From the NCBI RefSeq assembly GCF_027853965.1, contig NZ_JAQGLB010000003.1, positions 496,001 through 560,000 of the forward strand: 64,000 bases of DNA. The letters are read 5' to 3'. Of this stretch, positions 19,038-27,275 are shown one piece after another. A program made the position numbers and the translations under genes. The DNA comes from Saccharopolyspora indica. Lineage in GTDB: Bacteria > Actinomycetota > Actinomycetes > Mycobacteriales > Pseudonocardiaceae. The notes under the pieces are model-generated. The model saw only the letters and a list, made by a program, of their open reading frames with translations. It was not told the origin of the DNA and made no database searches. The stretch's first letter is position 1. Each line of letters opens with the position of its first letter.

Positions 19038-19910
19038 TCAATTTCCTGGTGGGATGCGCTCTTGGCGGGTGGCACGGGGCTGGTCGTCGGCCGCAGCCGG
19101 TCCTCGACCACCTGGCTGTCGGCATGGTGCTGAGGGGCGCTCGGCGCTGGGAGCCCCGAGTTCGGCGGTGATGGCGCTGGCCTTGCGGTCTTTGGAGTAG
19201 CGGCGTTGCAGTGCGTCAGCGCAGCGGCCTGGGAAGTGCTGGGCGATCTCGTCCCAGGTCTTGCACTCCTGCTCCCGCAGGTGGGCGATGCGGAGCCGTT
19301 CCTCGGGAGTGAAGGGGACGGGCTTTGGTCGTGGCGTGCGGGTGGCGGCGTTGCGCGCGCTCTGGACGAGCAGGTCCTCGGCCAGGTGCTGGTCGGCGGC
19401 CTCCACAGCGGTGACCACGTCGTGCACGGTGGCGTGGCCGGTCCGGAAGCGGGCGATGACCGGGTCGATGCGCGGGCGCGAGTGGGTGAGCATGCCCATG
19501 TCCTCGCCGGTCCATGACCGGGTCCGGCGGGCGGTGGCGATCTCCTGGGTGATCGGGACCGCGAGATCGTCCACCAGCGTCCGGCTGATCGCGAGCCGTT
19601 TCCACACCTGCTTGCGGGTCCAGCCAGCGAGCAGGCGCTCCAGGATCGTCAGCTTGCGCGTAAAGAACGCCGCGGCACGCAGTTCCCGAGCCCGGGGATC
19701 GGACTGGAGGACGTCTGCCACCACGCATTCGCTTCGTCCAGCCACGCGGGCGATGGTGCTGATCGAGTGCGTGGTGGCCAGCAGGACAGCGATGTCGCTG
19801 CGCTCGTCGTCGGTGAGGCACAGCGGGCCCGGGCCTCTCGGCGCTTCCACCGGCCCTGGACTGGATCCTGCGCCGTCAGGGAGGGAACGGGCGCGCAGTC
19901 GCTCGCTCAC
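19038..19910 (-). CDS. HTH/SANT-like DNA-binding protein, paralogue A
   Basis: 290 residues from GTG. The N-terminal homeodomain-like helix-turn-helix is DDERSDIAVLLATTHSIS-TIARVAGRSECVVADVL (about residues 33-70). The centre has TRSWTGEDM and a 'RPRIDPVIARFRTGHATVHDVV' block. The C-terminus has a Myb/SANT-like three-helix unit, 'LREQECKTWDEIAQHFPGRC' then ADALQRRYSKDR. The same order and key residues recur in two neighbouring genes. It ends 20 bases before the aminotransferase start. Likely a DNA-binding regulator; its target is unknown. Confidence 0.65.
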   Translation of the reverse strand: MSERLRARSLPDGAGSSPGPVEAPRGPGPLCLTDDERSDIAVLLATTHSISTIARVAGRSECVVADVLQSDPRARELRAAAFFTRKLTILERLLAGWTRKQVWKRLAISRTLVDDLAVPITQEIATARRTRSWTGEDMGMLTHSRPRIDPVIARFRTGHATVHDVVTAVEAADQHLAEDLLVQSARNAATRTPRPKPVPFTPEERLRIAHLREQECKTWDEIAQHFPGRCADALQRRYSKDRKASAITAELGAPSAERPSAPCRQPGGRGPAAADDQPRATRQERIPPGN

Positions 19911-19983
19911 CGCGGTGGGGCGCTGCGGATCGGCGACGGTGCTCCTGCCGTGGCACCTGCGCTTCGGGGCTCGCTGCCCATGG

Positions 19984-20292
19984 TCACCGCTCCGGTGTCA
20001 CGCGTGCGGTGGTCCACAAGTCGGGGCTGGTCCCGGGTTTGGCGGGTTCGACGGGCGTGGACTGCGCGGGGTGGAAGGTCAAGAGCTCGTCCAGCCGGCA
20101 GTCCAGGGTCTGGCAGAACGCGGCGAGGTCGGCCGGTTTGATGTACTTGAATTGTCCGGTCCAGAACGAGGACATTTTCGCGGCGGAGAAGTGGTAGCCC
20201 CGTTCGGCCAGCAGGTTCCGCAGGGTGATGGATTTCCAGATGCCGCGGCGGGCGGCCGTGGTGCGCAGGTTCCAGTGCAACGTCGGGTGCAT
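19984..20292 (-). CDS. Small XRE/Cro-type regulator, copy 1
   Basis: 102 residues: LRTTAARRGIWKSITLRNLL (helix 1), HFSAAKMSSFWTGQFKYI (recognition region), DLAAFCQTLDCRLDELL. This is the short single-domain Cro/CI type in which the HTH occupies nearly the whole protein, often seen in actinomycete mobile elements. A second copy lies at 22295-22576. Its ATG overlaps the stop of paralogue B by one base (TGATG), and AGGAAAGGA precedes it, so it is coupled to the SANT-like gene before it. Confidence 0.75.
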   Translation of the reverse strand: MHPTLHWNLRTTAARRGIWKSITLRNLLAERGYHFSAAKMSSFWTGQFKYIKPADLAAFCQTLDCRLDELLTFHPAQSTPVEPAKPGTSPDLWTTARVTPER

Positions 20293-21065
20293 CAGAAGGT
20301 CCTTTCCTGGTCGGGGGCGTGGTGGGGTGCGCTCTGGTGGGTGATCGCGGGTTGCTGGGTGTCCGGTGCGGGGAGCCGGTCGGCGTCGAAGGTTCGCCGT
20401 GTGCGGTCGGTGTGGTACCGGACCTGGAGCACGTGGGGGTGCCGACGGGGGAAGCGCCGTGCGATTTGCGGCCAGGTGAGCTTGTCGACCTCGCGCAGCC
20501 GCACCAGGAGCAGCCGCTCTTCCTGGGTGAAGCGGATGGCCTGCCGTTTCGGTGGAAGGGCGTCAGGTTCGCCGAGGCTGGCCCGCAGGAGCTCTTCGAG
20601 CAGGGCGCTCTCGGCCGCGGTGACAGCGGCGATCACCTCGCGCACCGTGGCCCGCCCGGTTGTGAAGCGCGCCATCACCGTGTCGATGCGCGGGCGGAAC
20701 ACGAGCAGCTGAGCCAGGTCTTCTCCGGTCCACGGGCGAGTGGAGCGTGCGGTGGTGATCTGGTCGCGGATCGGCGCGGCCACGGTGCTCACGACGTGCG
20801 TTCCCACTCCGTGCAAGGCCGCGATGCGCACAGGGGGCACGCCGTTGATCAGCTCATCCAGGATCTGGAGGTTGCGGGTGCGCAACGCCGCGGCACGGAG
20901 GCGCTGGAGTTCGGGATCGCGCTCCAGGATCCTGCGCACCGTGTTCCGGTTGCGTCCGGTCTGGCGGGCGATGGCGTTGATCGTGTCGGTTCCTGCCAGC
21001 AGGACGGCGATGGCCTCGCGCTCGTCGTCGCTCACGGAGGAAGATCGGGGCTTGCTCGGGTTCAT
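20292..21065 (-). CDS. HTH/SANT-like DNA-binding protein, paralogue B
   Basis: 257 residues from the ATG at 21065, which overlaps the stop of paralogue C (ATGA). It repeats the paralogue plan: N-terminal HTH 'DDEREAIAVLLAGTDTINAI' then ARQTGRNRNTVRRIL; central TRPWTGEDL and 'FRPRIDTVMARFTTGRATVR'; C-terminal Myb/SANT-like 'LREVDKLTWPQIARRFPRRH' then PHVLQVRYHTDR. The tryptophan and the F-P-x-R helix boundary are shared by all three copies. Function inferred as DNA binding only. Confidence 0.68.
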   Translation of the reverse strand: MNPSKPRSSSVSDDEREAIAVLLAGTDTINAIARQTGRNRNTVRRILERDPELQRLRAAALRTRNLQILDELINGVPPVRIAALHGVGTHVVSTVAAPIRDQITTARSTRPWTGEDLAQLLVFRPRIDTVMARFTTGRATVREVIAAVTAAESALLEELLRASLGEPDALPPKRQAIRFTQEERLLLVRLREVDKLTWPQIARRFPRRHPHVLQVRYHTDRTRRTFDADRLPAPDTQQPAITHQSAPHHAPDQERTF

Positions 21066-21772
21066 CGATTCCCTCCCCGCGCAGCTCCGGCGCCGGTGCC
21101 GGCTGGTGCCGGGCTGGTCCACCCGGTTTTGTCCCGGTGGTACCGGGCGGCCAGGGTTCCCCAGGTGCGGTCGGGGAAGTGCCTGGCCACGTCCTTCCAC
21201 ATGAGCTGCTCGATGTCGCGGAGGTAGCGAATGCGCGCGCGTTCTTCGACGCTGAACGCTCGGATACGCGGCCGGGGCCGTGGGCCGGCCCGGGCGAGGT
21301 CGATGGCGTGGAGCAGGTCGTCGAGGCGGTGGTGCTCGGCGTGCTCGGCGGCGGCGATCACGTCCCGCACGGTGCTGCGCCCGCGCTGGAACCGGCGGGT
21401 GACGTCCTCGGTGTGAGGGCATCGGATCGCTAGCAGTGGCTCGGTGTCGCCGTCCCAGTGCGTTGTGGCCTGCAGTTCGGTGAGGCACTGGCGGACCGGG
21501 GCGAGCAGCCATCGGAGGTGGGTGGCGCTCACGGCGTGGGCACGGGCCGCGGCGCGGATCGAGGCGCCGTGGATGAGCAGGGAGACGATGCCGATCGTGC
21601 GGTTGCGCAGGGCCACGGCGCGCACGGCCTGAGTTGCGGGCCGGGAGCGCAGGATCGCGCTCACCGTGTCGGGGTGGCGGCCGACTCGGCGGGCGATGGC
21701 GCTGATCGGTTCGACCGACTCGAGCAGGGCGGCGATCGAGTCGCGCTCAGCGGTGGTCAGTGGCTCGGGCAT
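21062..21772 (-). CDS. HTH/SANT-like DNA-binding protein, paralogue C
   Basis: 236 residues. N-terminal HTH 'TAERDSIAALLESVEPISAI' then ARRVGRHPDTVSAIL; a central block 'CPHTEDVTRRFQRGRSTVRD' aligned with the RPRID block of its paralogues; C-terminal SANT-like 'LRDIEQLMWKDVARHFPDRT' then WGTLAARYHRDK. It is the most divergent of the three, having lost the TRPWTGED block except for a 'HWDGDTEPL' remnant. Coupled to paralogue B by ATGA; starts 9 bases after the upstream gene's stop. Confidence 0.68.
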   Translation of the reverse strand: MPEPLTTAERDSIAALLESVEPISAIARRVGRHPDTVSAILRSRPATQAVRAVALRNRTIGIVSLLIHGASIRAAARAHAVSATHLRWLLAPVRQCLTELQATTHWDGDTEPLLAIRCPHTEDVTRRFQRGRSTVRDVIAAAEHAEHHRLDDLLHAIDLARAGPRPRPRIRAFSVEERARIRYLRDIEQLMWKDVARHFPDRTWGTLAARYHRDKTGWTSPAPAGTGAGAARGGNR

Positions 21773-21781
21773 GGGCAGTGC

Positions 21782-22291
21782 TCAGTTGCTCGGGTGGGTG
21801 GTTGTCGTGCAGCGGAGGTGTTCCTCGGACGGGGCGGAGCTCAGTGATTCCCACAGCTGGTCGGGGCCGGTGTGGATGTCGGCTTGGGACTGGACGGTGC
21901 GGTAGGCCCGGGCGAGCGTGTCGTGGCCCGCGTGGGTGAGCACGCGCGCGAACTCCTCGGCCCAGACCCACGGCACGCAGGGCCGGTAGCGCGCCAGCCA
22001 CGGCTCCAACGGCGCTGGGGGCATCAGCACCAGGCCGTGGTTTTCGGTGCGGGCGCGGCCGTCGGCGACGAACCACGCCGCCACGACACCCGCTCGGATC
22101 ACCAGGACCGGGAGCTCGCCTGGAGTGCAGCGGTGGCCGGACGTCGCTGCGGCTTCGCTGGCCTGCCATGCCGCCTCGGCGCTGCACCGCTCGGCGCGCA
22201 GGACCACCTCGGCGATCTTTTCCCAGGCATCCGGGGCTTTCCGCAGTGCTCGCGCTCCCGCTCGGGCACGGGCTCGGGTTCGGGCTCGCAT
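21782..22291 (-). CDS. Hypothetical protein between regulator genes
   Basis: 169 residues with an Arg/Ala-rich N-terminus (RARTRARARAGARALRK) followed by a helical body with 'AWEKIAEVVLRAERCSAEAA', then 'VLVIRAGVVAAWFVADGR' and 'PCVPWVWAEEFARVLTHAGH'. I recognise no family. It begins 3 bases after the small XRE gene and is followed 9 bases later by paralogue C, so it belongs to the same transcript. Confidence 0.55.
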   Translation of the reverse strand: MRARTRARARAGARALRKAPDAWEKIAEVVLRAERCSAEAAWQASEAAATSGHRCTPGELPVLVIRAGVVAAWFVADGRARTENHGLVLMPPAPLEPWLARYRPCVPWVWAEEFARVLTHAGHDTLARAYRTVQSQADIHTGPDQLWESLSSAPSEEHLRCTTTTHPSN

Positions 22292-22294
22292 TGG

Positions 22295-22576
22295 TTACCG
22301 CCGCCCGGTGTACGAGGTGACGTCCGGCTCGCCGGGGTCGGCGGCGGGGAGGGGAAGGGTGGCGGGCTCGCGGGTGAAAAGCTCTTCGACGCCGCAGTCC
22401 AGGGCGTCGCAGAACGCGGCGAGGTCGTCGAGCCGGACGCTGATGGGGCGCCCGGACCAGAGCCCGTACATCTTCCCGGAGGCGAACTTGTTGCCGTGCT
22501 CGGCGAGACGCTGCTGAAGGTCGGCCATCTTGTGGATGCCGCGCTCGGCGGCGACCAACCTCAGGTTCCAGTACAT
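22295..22576 (-). CDS. Small XRE/Cro-type regulator, copy 2
   Basis: 93 residues, clearly homologous to the 102-residue protein at 19984-20292: MYWNLRLVAAERGIHK, 'KFASGKMYGLWSGRPISVRL', DDLAAFCDALDCGVEELFTR. The shared KM...W.G turn and C-x-LDC-x-x-(D/E)EL end identify the same subfamily. It heads the regulator block of the leftward run. Two copies flanking SANT-like genes suggest the pair 'XRE + SANT-like' was duplicated. Confidence 0.75.
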   Translation of the reverse strand: MYWNLRLVAAERGIHKMADLQQRLAEHGNKFASGKMYGLWSGRPISVRLDDLAAFCDALDCGVEELFTREPATLPLPAADPGEPDVTSYTGRR

Positions 22577-22619
22577 CGGGGGCTTTCGTTCCTTCCCGGA
22601 TCGGTGCGGGGGTGGGTGG

Positions 22620-23705
22620 CTACTTGGTGATGGCGGTGATCACGTCACTGGACCAGCGCCACCGCTGCTGCTGGCACTGCGGTGCGGAGCTGGTCGCGCC
22701 GAGCTGAAAGGCGTGCCGCAGCTGGTGCACGAAGGCGGGCCAGAGGCGCTCGGCGGTGTCGAGGACGAGGTCGGCGGCGTCGCGGGCGTCCTCGCAGGTG
22801 GTGGTGGCGATGGAGTGCCAGGCGCCGGCCACCGCGGCGCTCCAGTGCGCTCCGGCTTCGGTGCGGGCGAGGCCGGCCAGGCGCTCGCGGCGGGCGGTGA
22901 TCTCCTCGGGATGGACCCTGCGGGCGGCCAGCCGGGGCAGGGCGAGCTCGACGACCTGCGGGATGCGGGTGGCGGCCGGGGCCAGCAGCAGCGGCGCGAC
23001 GTCGCGGTAGATCCTGGGCAGCTGCGCCAGAGCCGGTTCCGGGTGCCCGCCGACGTGGGGCACCCGCACCCGGGCGATCGGCCCGGTGGTGGCCGCGGCC
23101 TGCAGCAGGAACGTGTCGATGCCGTGTCCCCCAGCGCAGCGGCGCAGCTCCGGCGCCAGTTTCGTCCACTGTGCCCGGACGGTGCGCCAGGCCTTCGGCG
23201 ACAACGCGAGGTCGGTGGCCAGTGGGGTCGGGACGTCCTGGCCCAGGGTGGCCGCGGTGAGCGGGCGGGCGAGCAGGTCGGTGAGCAGGCCGTGGCCGTG
23301 ATCCCAGAAGTGAGGGTGCTCGGCGATGGCGATCGCCGCGCCGCCGCGCACCCGGTCCAGCAGCCCGCGGTAGGTCTCGCTGCTGGGGGTGGTGTTGGCC
23401 GTGTCGGCGATGAGCACGGGGCTGGGCGCGGTGACCTCGGTGAGCGCGTGCATGATCCGCTGACCGCGTCCGTGCTCCCGGTCGGTGCGGATCAGGCTGC
23501 GGTTGCGGGTCCGCACGGCACCGAAGGTCAGCGCGGTGCCGGGGGTGGCGCTGGCGTCGGCGAGCAGCATCAGCGAGGTGACGCCCTCGAGCAGCCCGGC
23601 GTCATCGCATAGCGCGTCATCGACGGCCTGCGTCACGGCGGTGATGGTTTCGGTGGCGTCCTGGCTGGCCAGGATCACGGTGGCGGGGGCGGAACGAAGA
23701 CACAT
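22620..23705 (-). CDS. Possible GT-A-fold glycosyltransferase-like protein
   Basis: 361 residues. The arrangement 'SLMLLADAS', GRGQRIMHALTEV, SPVLIADTANTTPSSETYRG, 'LTDLLARPLTAATLGQDVPT', then 'GIDTFLLQAAATTGPIARVRV' and VPHVGGHPEP, followed by a helical C-terminus, recalls family 2 or glucosyl-3-phosphoglycerate-synthase-like transferases (GK-N, DAD, PLAGE and H motifs). Here the DXD-like site is ADT rather than DAD, so it may be divergent or inactive. Gene context (oxidoreductase, aminotransferase, methyltransferase) fits a sugar-related pathway. Family assignment is tentative. Confidence 0.4.
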   Translation of the reverse strand: MCLRSAPATVILASQDATETITAVTQAVDDALCDDAGLLEGVTSLMLLADASATPGTALTFGAVRTRNRSLIRTDREHGRGQRIMHALTEVTAPSPVLIADTANTTPSSETYRGLLDRVRGGAAIAIAEHPHFWDHGHGLLTDLLARPLTAATLGQDVPTPLATDLALSPKAWRTVRAQWTKLAPELRRCAGGHGIDTFLLQAAATTGPIARVRVPHVGGHPEPALAQLPRIYRDVAPLLLAPAATRIPQVVELALPRLAARRVHPEEITARRERLAGLARTEAGAHWSAAVAGAWHSIATTTCEDARDAADLVLDTAERLWPAFVHQLRHAFQLGATSSAPQCQQQRWRWSSDVITAITK

Positions 23706-23730
23706 CGCAAGTCCCTTGTCGGCTCAGGAG

Positions 23731-24969
23731 TCAGAAGTAGGGGTGGTGGCGCAGTTCGGCCTCCCAGGCGGCCGAGGGCGCCCGGCGGGGCCGGTAGCGT
23801 TCGGTGTCCAGGAGGTCCTCCAGCCACCGGTGGTCGGCGACGAGGGCGGGCAGCAGCTCGCCGAGCAGTTCCTCGGCCGCGGGCTGCTCGTCGGGGTCGA
23901 CCTCGAGGTGCAGCAGAGCGGGGTCGTCAAAGCGGGAACCGATGTGCCAGGAACCGCTGATCCGGCAGGGCCCGTGGGTGGCGGCGATGTGAGCGGCGAG
24001 CTCGTCCAGCAGCCACGCGGCGACCTTGCCGACGTGCCCGGTCGGGTCTTTGCCGTAGGTGGTTTCGTTGCCCGCCTGGTGGGCGGGGCTGATGAGGCCG
24101 TGGCGGTCGTTGCCGCGGCCGGTCGCTCCGGACTCGCCGAGGTCGAGCGCGCTGCCGGACAGGGTGACGTAGTCGCCGTCAAGCGCCCCGGTTTCGGCGG
24201 GGTGCTGGGCGGTGTTGCAGCCGACCGTGACCGCCAGGTCCGGTGCCGCGGCGTGGATCAGCTCGGTGAGCGTGGTCTCGGCGTGGCGCAGCAGCTCGCG
24301 GAATTCGGTGAGACCGCTGGGGCTTTCGTCCCGGACCAGCAGTGCCGGCACCCGGGCGGTGATCTCCAGCTGCCGTCCCCGGCGCAGGGTGTGGACCTTG
24401 ACGTCGCTGCCCGCCCACGGCTGTTCGGCCAGCCACGCCTCGGCCAGCAGCGTGGCGATCTCGGTGCGGGTCCGCGGTGCGCAGGCGACCAGGTGCGCCG
24501 AGTCGGTGCACCGCAACTCGGTGAGCTCGGGCAGGTCGTGCAGCCCGCGGGGCCGGTACCAGTGGGCGAACCGGCTGGTGTTGCCGGTTTCGACCTGGAT
24601 GTCGAGGAGGAGGTGGTCGTAGCCGGGCAGCGCCAGGGCCAGCTGCTCGTAGACGGCGTCGACGAGCAGGTCGTGCACAGGGATGGTTTCGCCGGCGAAG
24701 GCGCTGGAGGCCCGGCCGCCGATGATCACCCGGATCGGCGTGTCGTAGCGGGCGGCGCCGCCGGAGACCAGCAGGTGCCCGGCGTGGATCGCGACCTTGT
24801 CCAGGTTGTGGTGCAGCACCACACCGAGCCGGTCTCGGCAGTGCTGGGCGTAGCAAATGCTGGCCAGCTCGGCGATGCCGTCGGCCAGGGTGTCCGGGCT
24901 GCCCAGGCCTTTGCGCTCAACCCGCTCCACCGGAAGGTCACCGGGCCACGACGCAGTCGGCGTAGACAC
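23731..24969 (-). CDS. Archaeal-type S-adenosylmethionine synthetase
   Basis: 412 residues from GTG. Makes AdoMet from methionine and ATP. It belongs to the archaeal family (COG1812), not the usual bacterial MetK: 'VERKGLGSPDTLADGIAE' near the N-terminus (archaeal form VERKGxGHPD), GVVLHHNLDKV (about residue 48), 'TPIRVIIGGRASSAF' (GRA motif), and near the C-terminus GESGATGRGNDRHGLI with 'NETTYGKDPTGHVGK'. His of the HPD motif is Ser here, which may affect activity. It overlaps the oxidoreductase gene by 32 bases. Such an extra synthetase beside a methyltransferase suggests pathway-dedicated methyl supply. Confidence 0.88.
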   Translation of the reverse strand: MSTPTASWPGDLPVERVERKGLGSPDTLADGIAELASICYAQHCRDRLGVVLHHNLDKVAIHAGHLLVSGGAARYDTPIRVIIGGRASSAFAGETIPVHDLLVDAVYEQLALALPGYDHLLLDIQVETGNTSRFAHWYRPRGLHDLPELTELRCTDSAHLVACAPRTRTEIATLLAEAWLAEQPWAGSDVKVHTLRRGRQLEITARVPALLVRDESPSGLTEFRELLRHAETTLTELIHAAAPDLAVTVGCNTAQHPAETGALDGDYVTLSGSALDLGESGATGRGNDRHGLISPAHQAGNETTYGKDPTGHVGKVAAWLLDELAAHIAATHGPCRISGSWHIGSRFDDPALLHLEVDPDEQPAAEELLGELLPALVADHRWLEDLLDTERYRPRRAPSAAWEAELRHHPYF

Positions 24970-25873
24970 GGTTGATCACCTCCAGGACCTTCGGCAGATC
25001 CCGCAACTCGAACAGGCTCGCGTGCATGAGGCGGTCGTCGGCGACGTCGGCGACGGCGCGCAGCATCTGGGTGCGCAGCGCGGTCTCGCTGGGCGCGGTG
25101 GTGCGCCGGGCCAGGCCTGCTTCGAGGTTGCGTCCGGCGATTTCGGTGACCTTGGTGCCGTGCACGAGCCGCAGCTCGTGGCGCCGGTGCAGGTCGGTGG
25201 GGGCGTCGGTGCGGGCGTCGATGGCCAGCCGGCGGCCGTCGGTGAACAGCACCTCGGCGTCGATGGCGTCCTCGGCCGGGCTGTGCTCGCGTCGGTGCCA
25301 CCGGCGGCCGGTGCACTTGAGCACCGTTGACCTGGGCAGCAGCCGCATCGCCAGCGCGATCCCGGCGAGGGCCTGCTGGTGCAAGATCCCCCCGGAGTGG
25401 TTCCAGAACTGCTGCCAGGTCCCGAAGTCCTCGGCGCCCTGGTGGCAGACCAGGTCCACCTCGGCCCGCTCGATTGCGGGCGGCTCGAGGAACAGACCGG
25501 CCAGCCCCGGTGCGAAGTGGGAGTGCAACGCCACGTAGATCCGCTCATCGCTGGGCTTGGGGACCCATCCCGTCGCGCTGATCATCACGGGCGGCTCCAC
25601 CAGCACGGTCGCCCCGAAGCGGGCGGCCTGGCGGGCCAGGTGCAGGCTCGCCGGCGGTGGGGCGGTCACGATCACCACGTGTGGCCGCAGCGCCACCAGG
25701 GCCGTGTCGAGCCGCGGAAACACCGGGACACCTGGCAGTTCCGCGGACGCGGCCGTGCCGACGATGCCCTCCAGCACACACCATTTGCCGTCCAGCCGTT
25801 TGAAGGCGGGCAGATAGCGCAGGCCGGGCAGTCCGGCCCCGACCAGCAGGGCCCGCTGAACGGTGTGCATCAC
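24938..25873 (-). CDS. Gfo/Idh/MocA-family oxidoreductase
   Basis: 311 residues. The N-terminal Rossmann fold is RALLVGAGLPGLRYLPAF (GxGxxG-like), 'PHVVIVTAPPPASLHLARQA' and GATVLVEPPV, where the usual EKP dipeptide of this family is EPP. The C-terminal domain has 'NHSGGILHQQALAGIALAMR', matching the conserved GG-x-L-x-(D/H)-x-x-x-H region. It should reduce or oxidise a sugar or cyclitol with NAD(P). It is the first gene of the leftward run and no gene lies upstream for 266 bases, so the promoter is probably at about 25875-25970. Confidence 0.82.
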   Translation of the reverse strand: MMHTVQRALLVGAGLPGLRYLPAFKRLDGKWCVLEGIVGTAASAELPGVPVFPRLDTALVALRPHVVIVTAPPPASLHLARQAARFGATVLVEPPVMISATGWVPKPSDERIYVALHSHFAPGLAGLFLEPPAIERAEVDLVCHQGAEDFGTWQQFWNHSGGILHQQALAGIALAMRLLPRSTVLKCTGRRWHRREHSPAEDAIDAEVLFTDGRRLAIDARTDAPTDLHRRHELRLVHGTKVTEIAGRNLEAGLARRTTAPSETALRTQMLRAVADVADDRLMHASLFELRDLPKVLEVINRVYADCVVAR

Positions 25874-25981
25874 GGCTCCTCCCGGCGACCGGCAGCTGGG
25901 TGAACGGCCGGGCTGATGGCCGGCACCGAGATGAGCACGAGGTCAAGGGACACGGGGACTCCAGAATGGAAAGTGGAAAGG

Positions 25982-26035
25982 CCGGTTCGGTGCGGGCTGT
26001 GCCTGCGCATCGGGAATGCACCCGCACCGAACCGG
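25982..26035. terminator. Hairpin between two leftward operons
   Basis: Perfect 15-bp inverted repeat, CCGGTTCGGTGCGGG at 25982-25996 and its complement at 26021-26035. It lies past the stop of the small membrane gene at 26140 and before the oxidoreductase start, so it probably ends the 27667-26140 transcript. There is no U-run, as is common in actinomycetes. Confidence 0.55.
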
Positions 26036-26139
26036 TGAACCGGCCACGCCTTCCCGGGACAGGACCAGAAAACCCGGGGTGGGGGCGGCGGGACCGGCGA
26101 CCTGGTGTCCTCGGCGTCGAAGGCCGGGGACGGGTCAGA

Positions 26140-26331
26140 TCACTCGCGACGGCCGGGACGCTGCCAGTGCAGGGCCTCTGTGGTCTCCCCGACCGGCACC
26201 AGCTTCGGGACCTGGCGGGTGCCGCGGCGCACTCGCCAGCGCGCCAGCGCGCCGAACACAGCGGCCACGATCCCGGCGGCGACCAGCACCGCCACGCACA
26301 CCAGGAATCCGCCGGCCGCGAGCACGCTCAC
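26140..26331 (-). CDS. Small single-span membrane protein
   Basis: 63 residues from a GTG that overlaps the preceding stop (GTGA). An N-terminal hydrophobic helix (VLAAGGFLVCVAVLVAAGIV) is followed by a basic stretch ARWRVRRGTRQ, predicting a cytoplasmic tail. No family recognised. A longer open frame upstream lies inside the neighbouring gene and lacks a ribosome binding site. Confidence 0.55.
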   Translation of the reverse strand: MSVLAAGGFLVCVAVLVAAGIVAAVFGALARWRVRRGTRQVPKLVPVGETTEALHWQRPGRRE

Positions 26332-27053
26332 CGCAGCGCCCCCGCCGCAGTTGCGGTGGGCTGCCAGTGCTCCGGGATCCGACGCCCGTGGGCGTTCCAC
26401 TCCTGGCAAAGGGAGACCAGCTCGTCCCACAACCGGCGCCGTCCGGATTCGGCGATCTCGGTCCGGGTCCGGTGCTGGGCGCGGTCCCAGATGAGGGTGG
26501 CCAGCACCGCCGAGCCGGTCGCGGCGTCGATCAGCAGGTGCTGGTCGATCAGCGGGCCCAGAGAGCTCCGGCTGTGCTCGACGCCGGGCAGCGCGGCGGC
26601 CAGCACCTCAGGCAGCGCGTCGTGCTCGAGGACCGACACCCTGGTCGCCGGTTTGCGCGGCAGGCCGCGCAGCAGCGCGATCGCCGGTGCCGACGAGCTC
26701 GCACCACGCGGCCGCCGGAGGGCGGCCCGGCGCGGCCCGGCCAGCTGGTTGAGCTGGTCGAGCAAGGTGCTGCCCGCCGACTCCTTCACCGTGTGAAGGC
26801 CGTCATCGTGCTGGTAGAGCACGGCGAACTCGCCCGTGCTGCGTTCTCGGAAGACGTGCACGGTCGCGCCGAGATCTCCTCGGCGCTGCTGGGCGTGCTC
26901 CACCAGTGGGAAGGCCTGGTTGACCGCGACGAGGAAGCTGTAGTCCTCGACGGGTGGGAGTTCGGCCTGGCGTTCCGGGTAGCCGCTGCGCGCCAGCGCG
27001 AGCAACGGAATCGGTGTGTCCAGGTTGGACAGCGAAGCCAAAGCTGCAGTCAC
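26328..27053 (-). CDS. Hypothetical protein
   Basis: 241 residues from GTG with AGAGG upstream. No family recognised. Visible are 'LPPVEDYSFLVAVNQAFPLV', GATVHVFRERSTGEFAVLY and 'GLHTVKESAGSTLLDQLNQL', then a C-terminal helical part ending HGRRIPEHWQPT. It is the third gene of a four-gene leftward operon (27667 to 26140) with overlapping or adjacent ends. No catalytic motif is evident. Confidence 0.6.
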   Translation of the reverse strand: MTAALASLSNLDTPIPLLALARSGYPERQAELPPVEDYSFLVAVNQAFPLVEHAQQRRGDLGATVHVFRERSTGEFAVLYQHDDGLHTVKESAGSTLLDQLNQLAGPRRAALRRPRGASSSAPAIALLRGLPRKPATRVSVLEHDALPEVLAAALPGVEHSRSSLGPLIDQHLLIDAATGSAVLATLIWDRAQHRTRTEIAESGRRRLWDELVSLCQEWNAHGRRIPEHWQPTATAAGALR

Positions 27054-27056
27054 GGG

Positions 27057-27275
27057 TCACCTCTGATCGGTGTCAGCTGGCTGCAGCCAGCTGAAATCCT
27101 CATCGCATCCGCCGTTCTCGGCGGTGGCGGGGGTCGTGGGCCACTCGTCGCGTTCCAGCTCGTCCCGGATGCGCTGCATGACCTCCAGGCGGCGGTCCGC
27201 GGTGATCTCCGGGGCGGGGCCGAGCGTCCCGGTCACCCGGAGCGGCAGCCCGGCCGCGGTCGTGTGGATGGTCAT
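27057..27275 (-). CDS. Small hypothetical protein
   Basis: 72 residues from the ATG at 27275, which overlaps the stop of the upstream gene (ATGA). Sequence begins MTIHTTAAGLPLRVTGTLG and continues with an acidic helix (DRRLEVMQRIRDELERDEW). No family recognised; coupled to its neighbours. Confidence 0.6.
   Translation of the reverse strand: MTIHTTAAGLPLRVTGTLGPAPEITADRRLEVMQRIRDELERDEWPTTPATAENGGCDEDFSWLQPADTDQR

Noticed and set aside
22530..25330. Plus-strand frames opposite the AdoMet synthetase and oxidoreductase
   Set aside because: Shadows of well-identified minus-strand genes; no motif or ribosome binding site.
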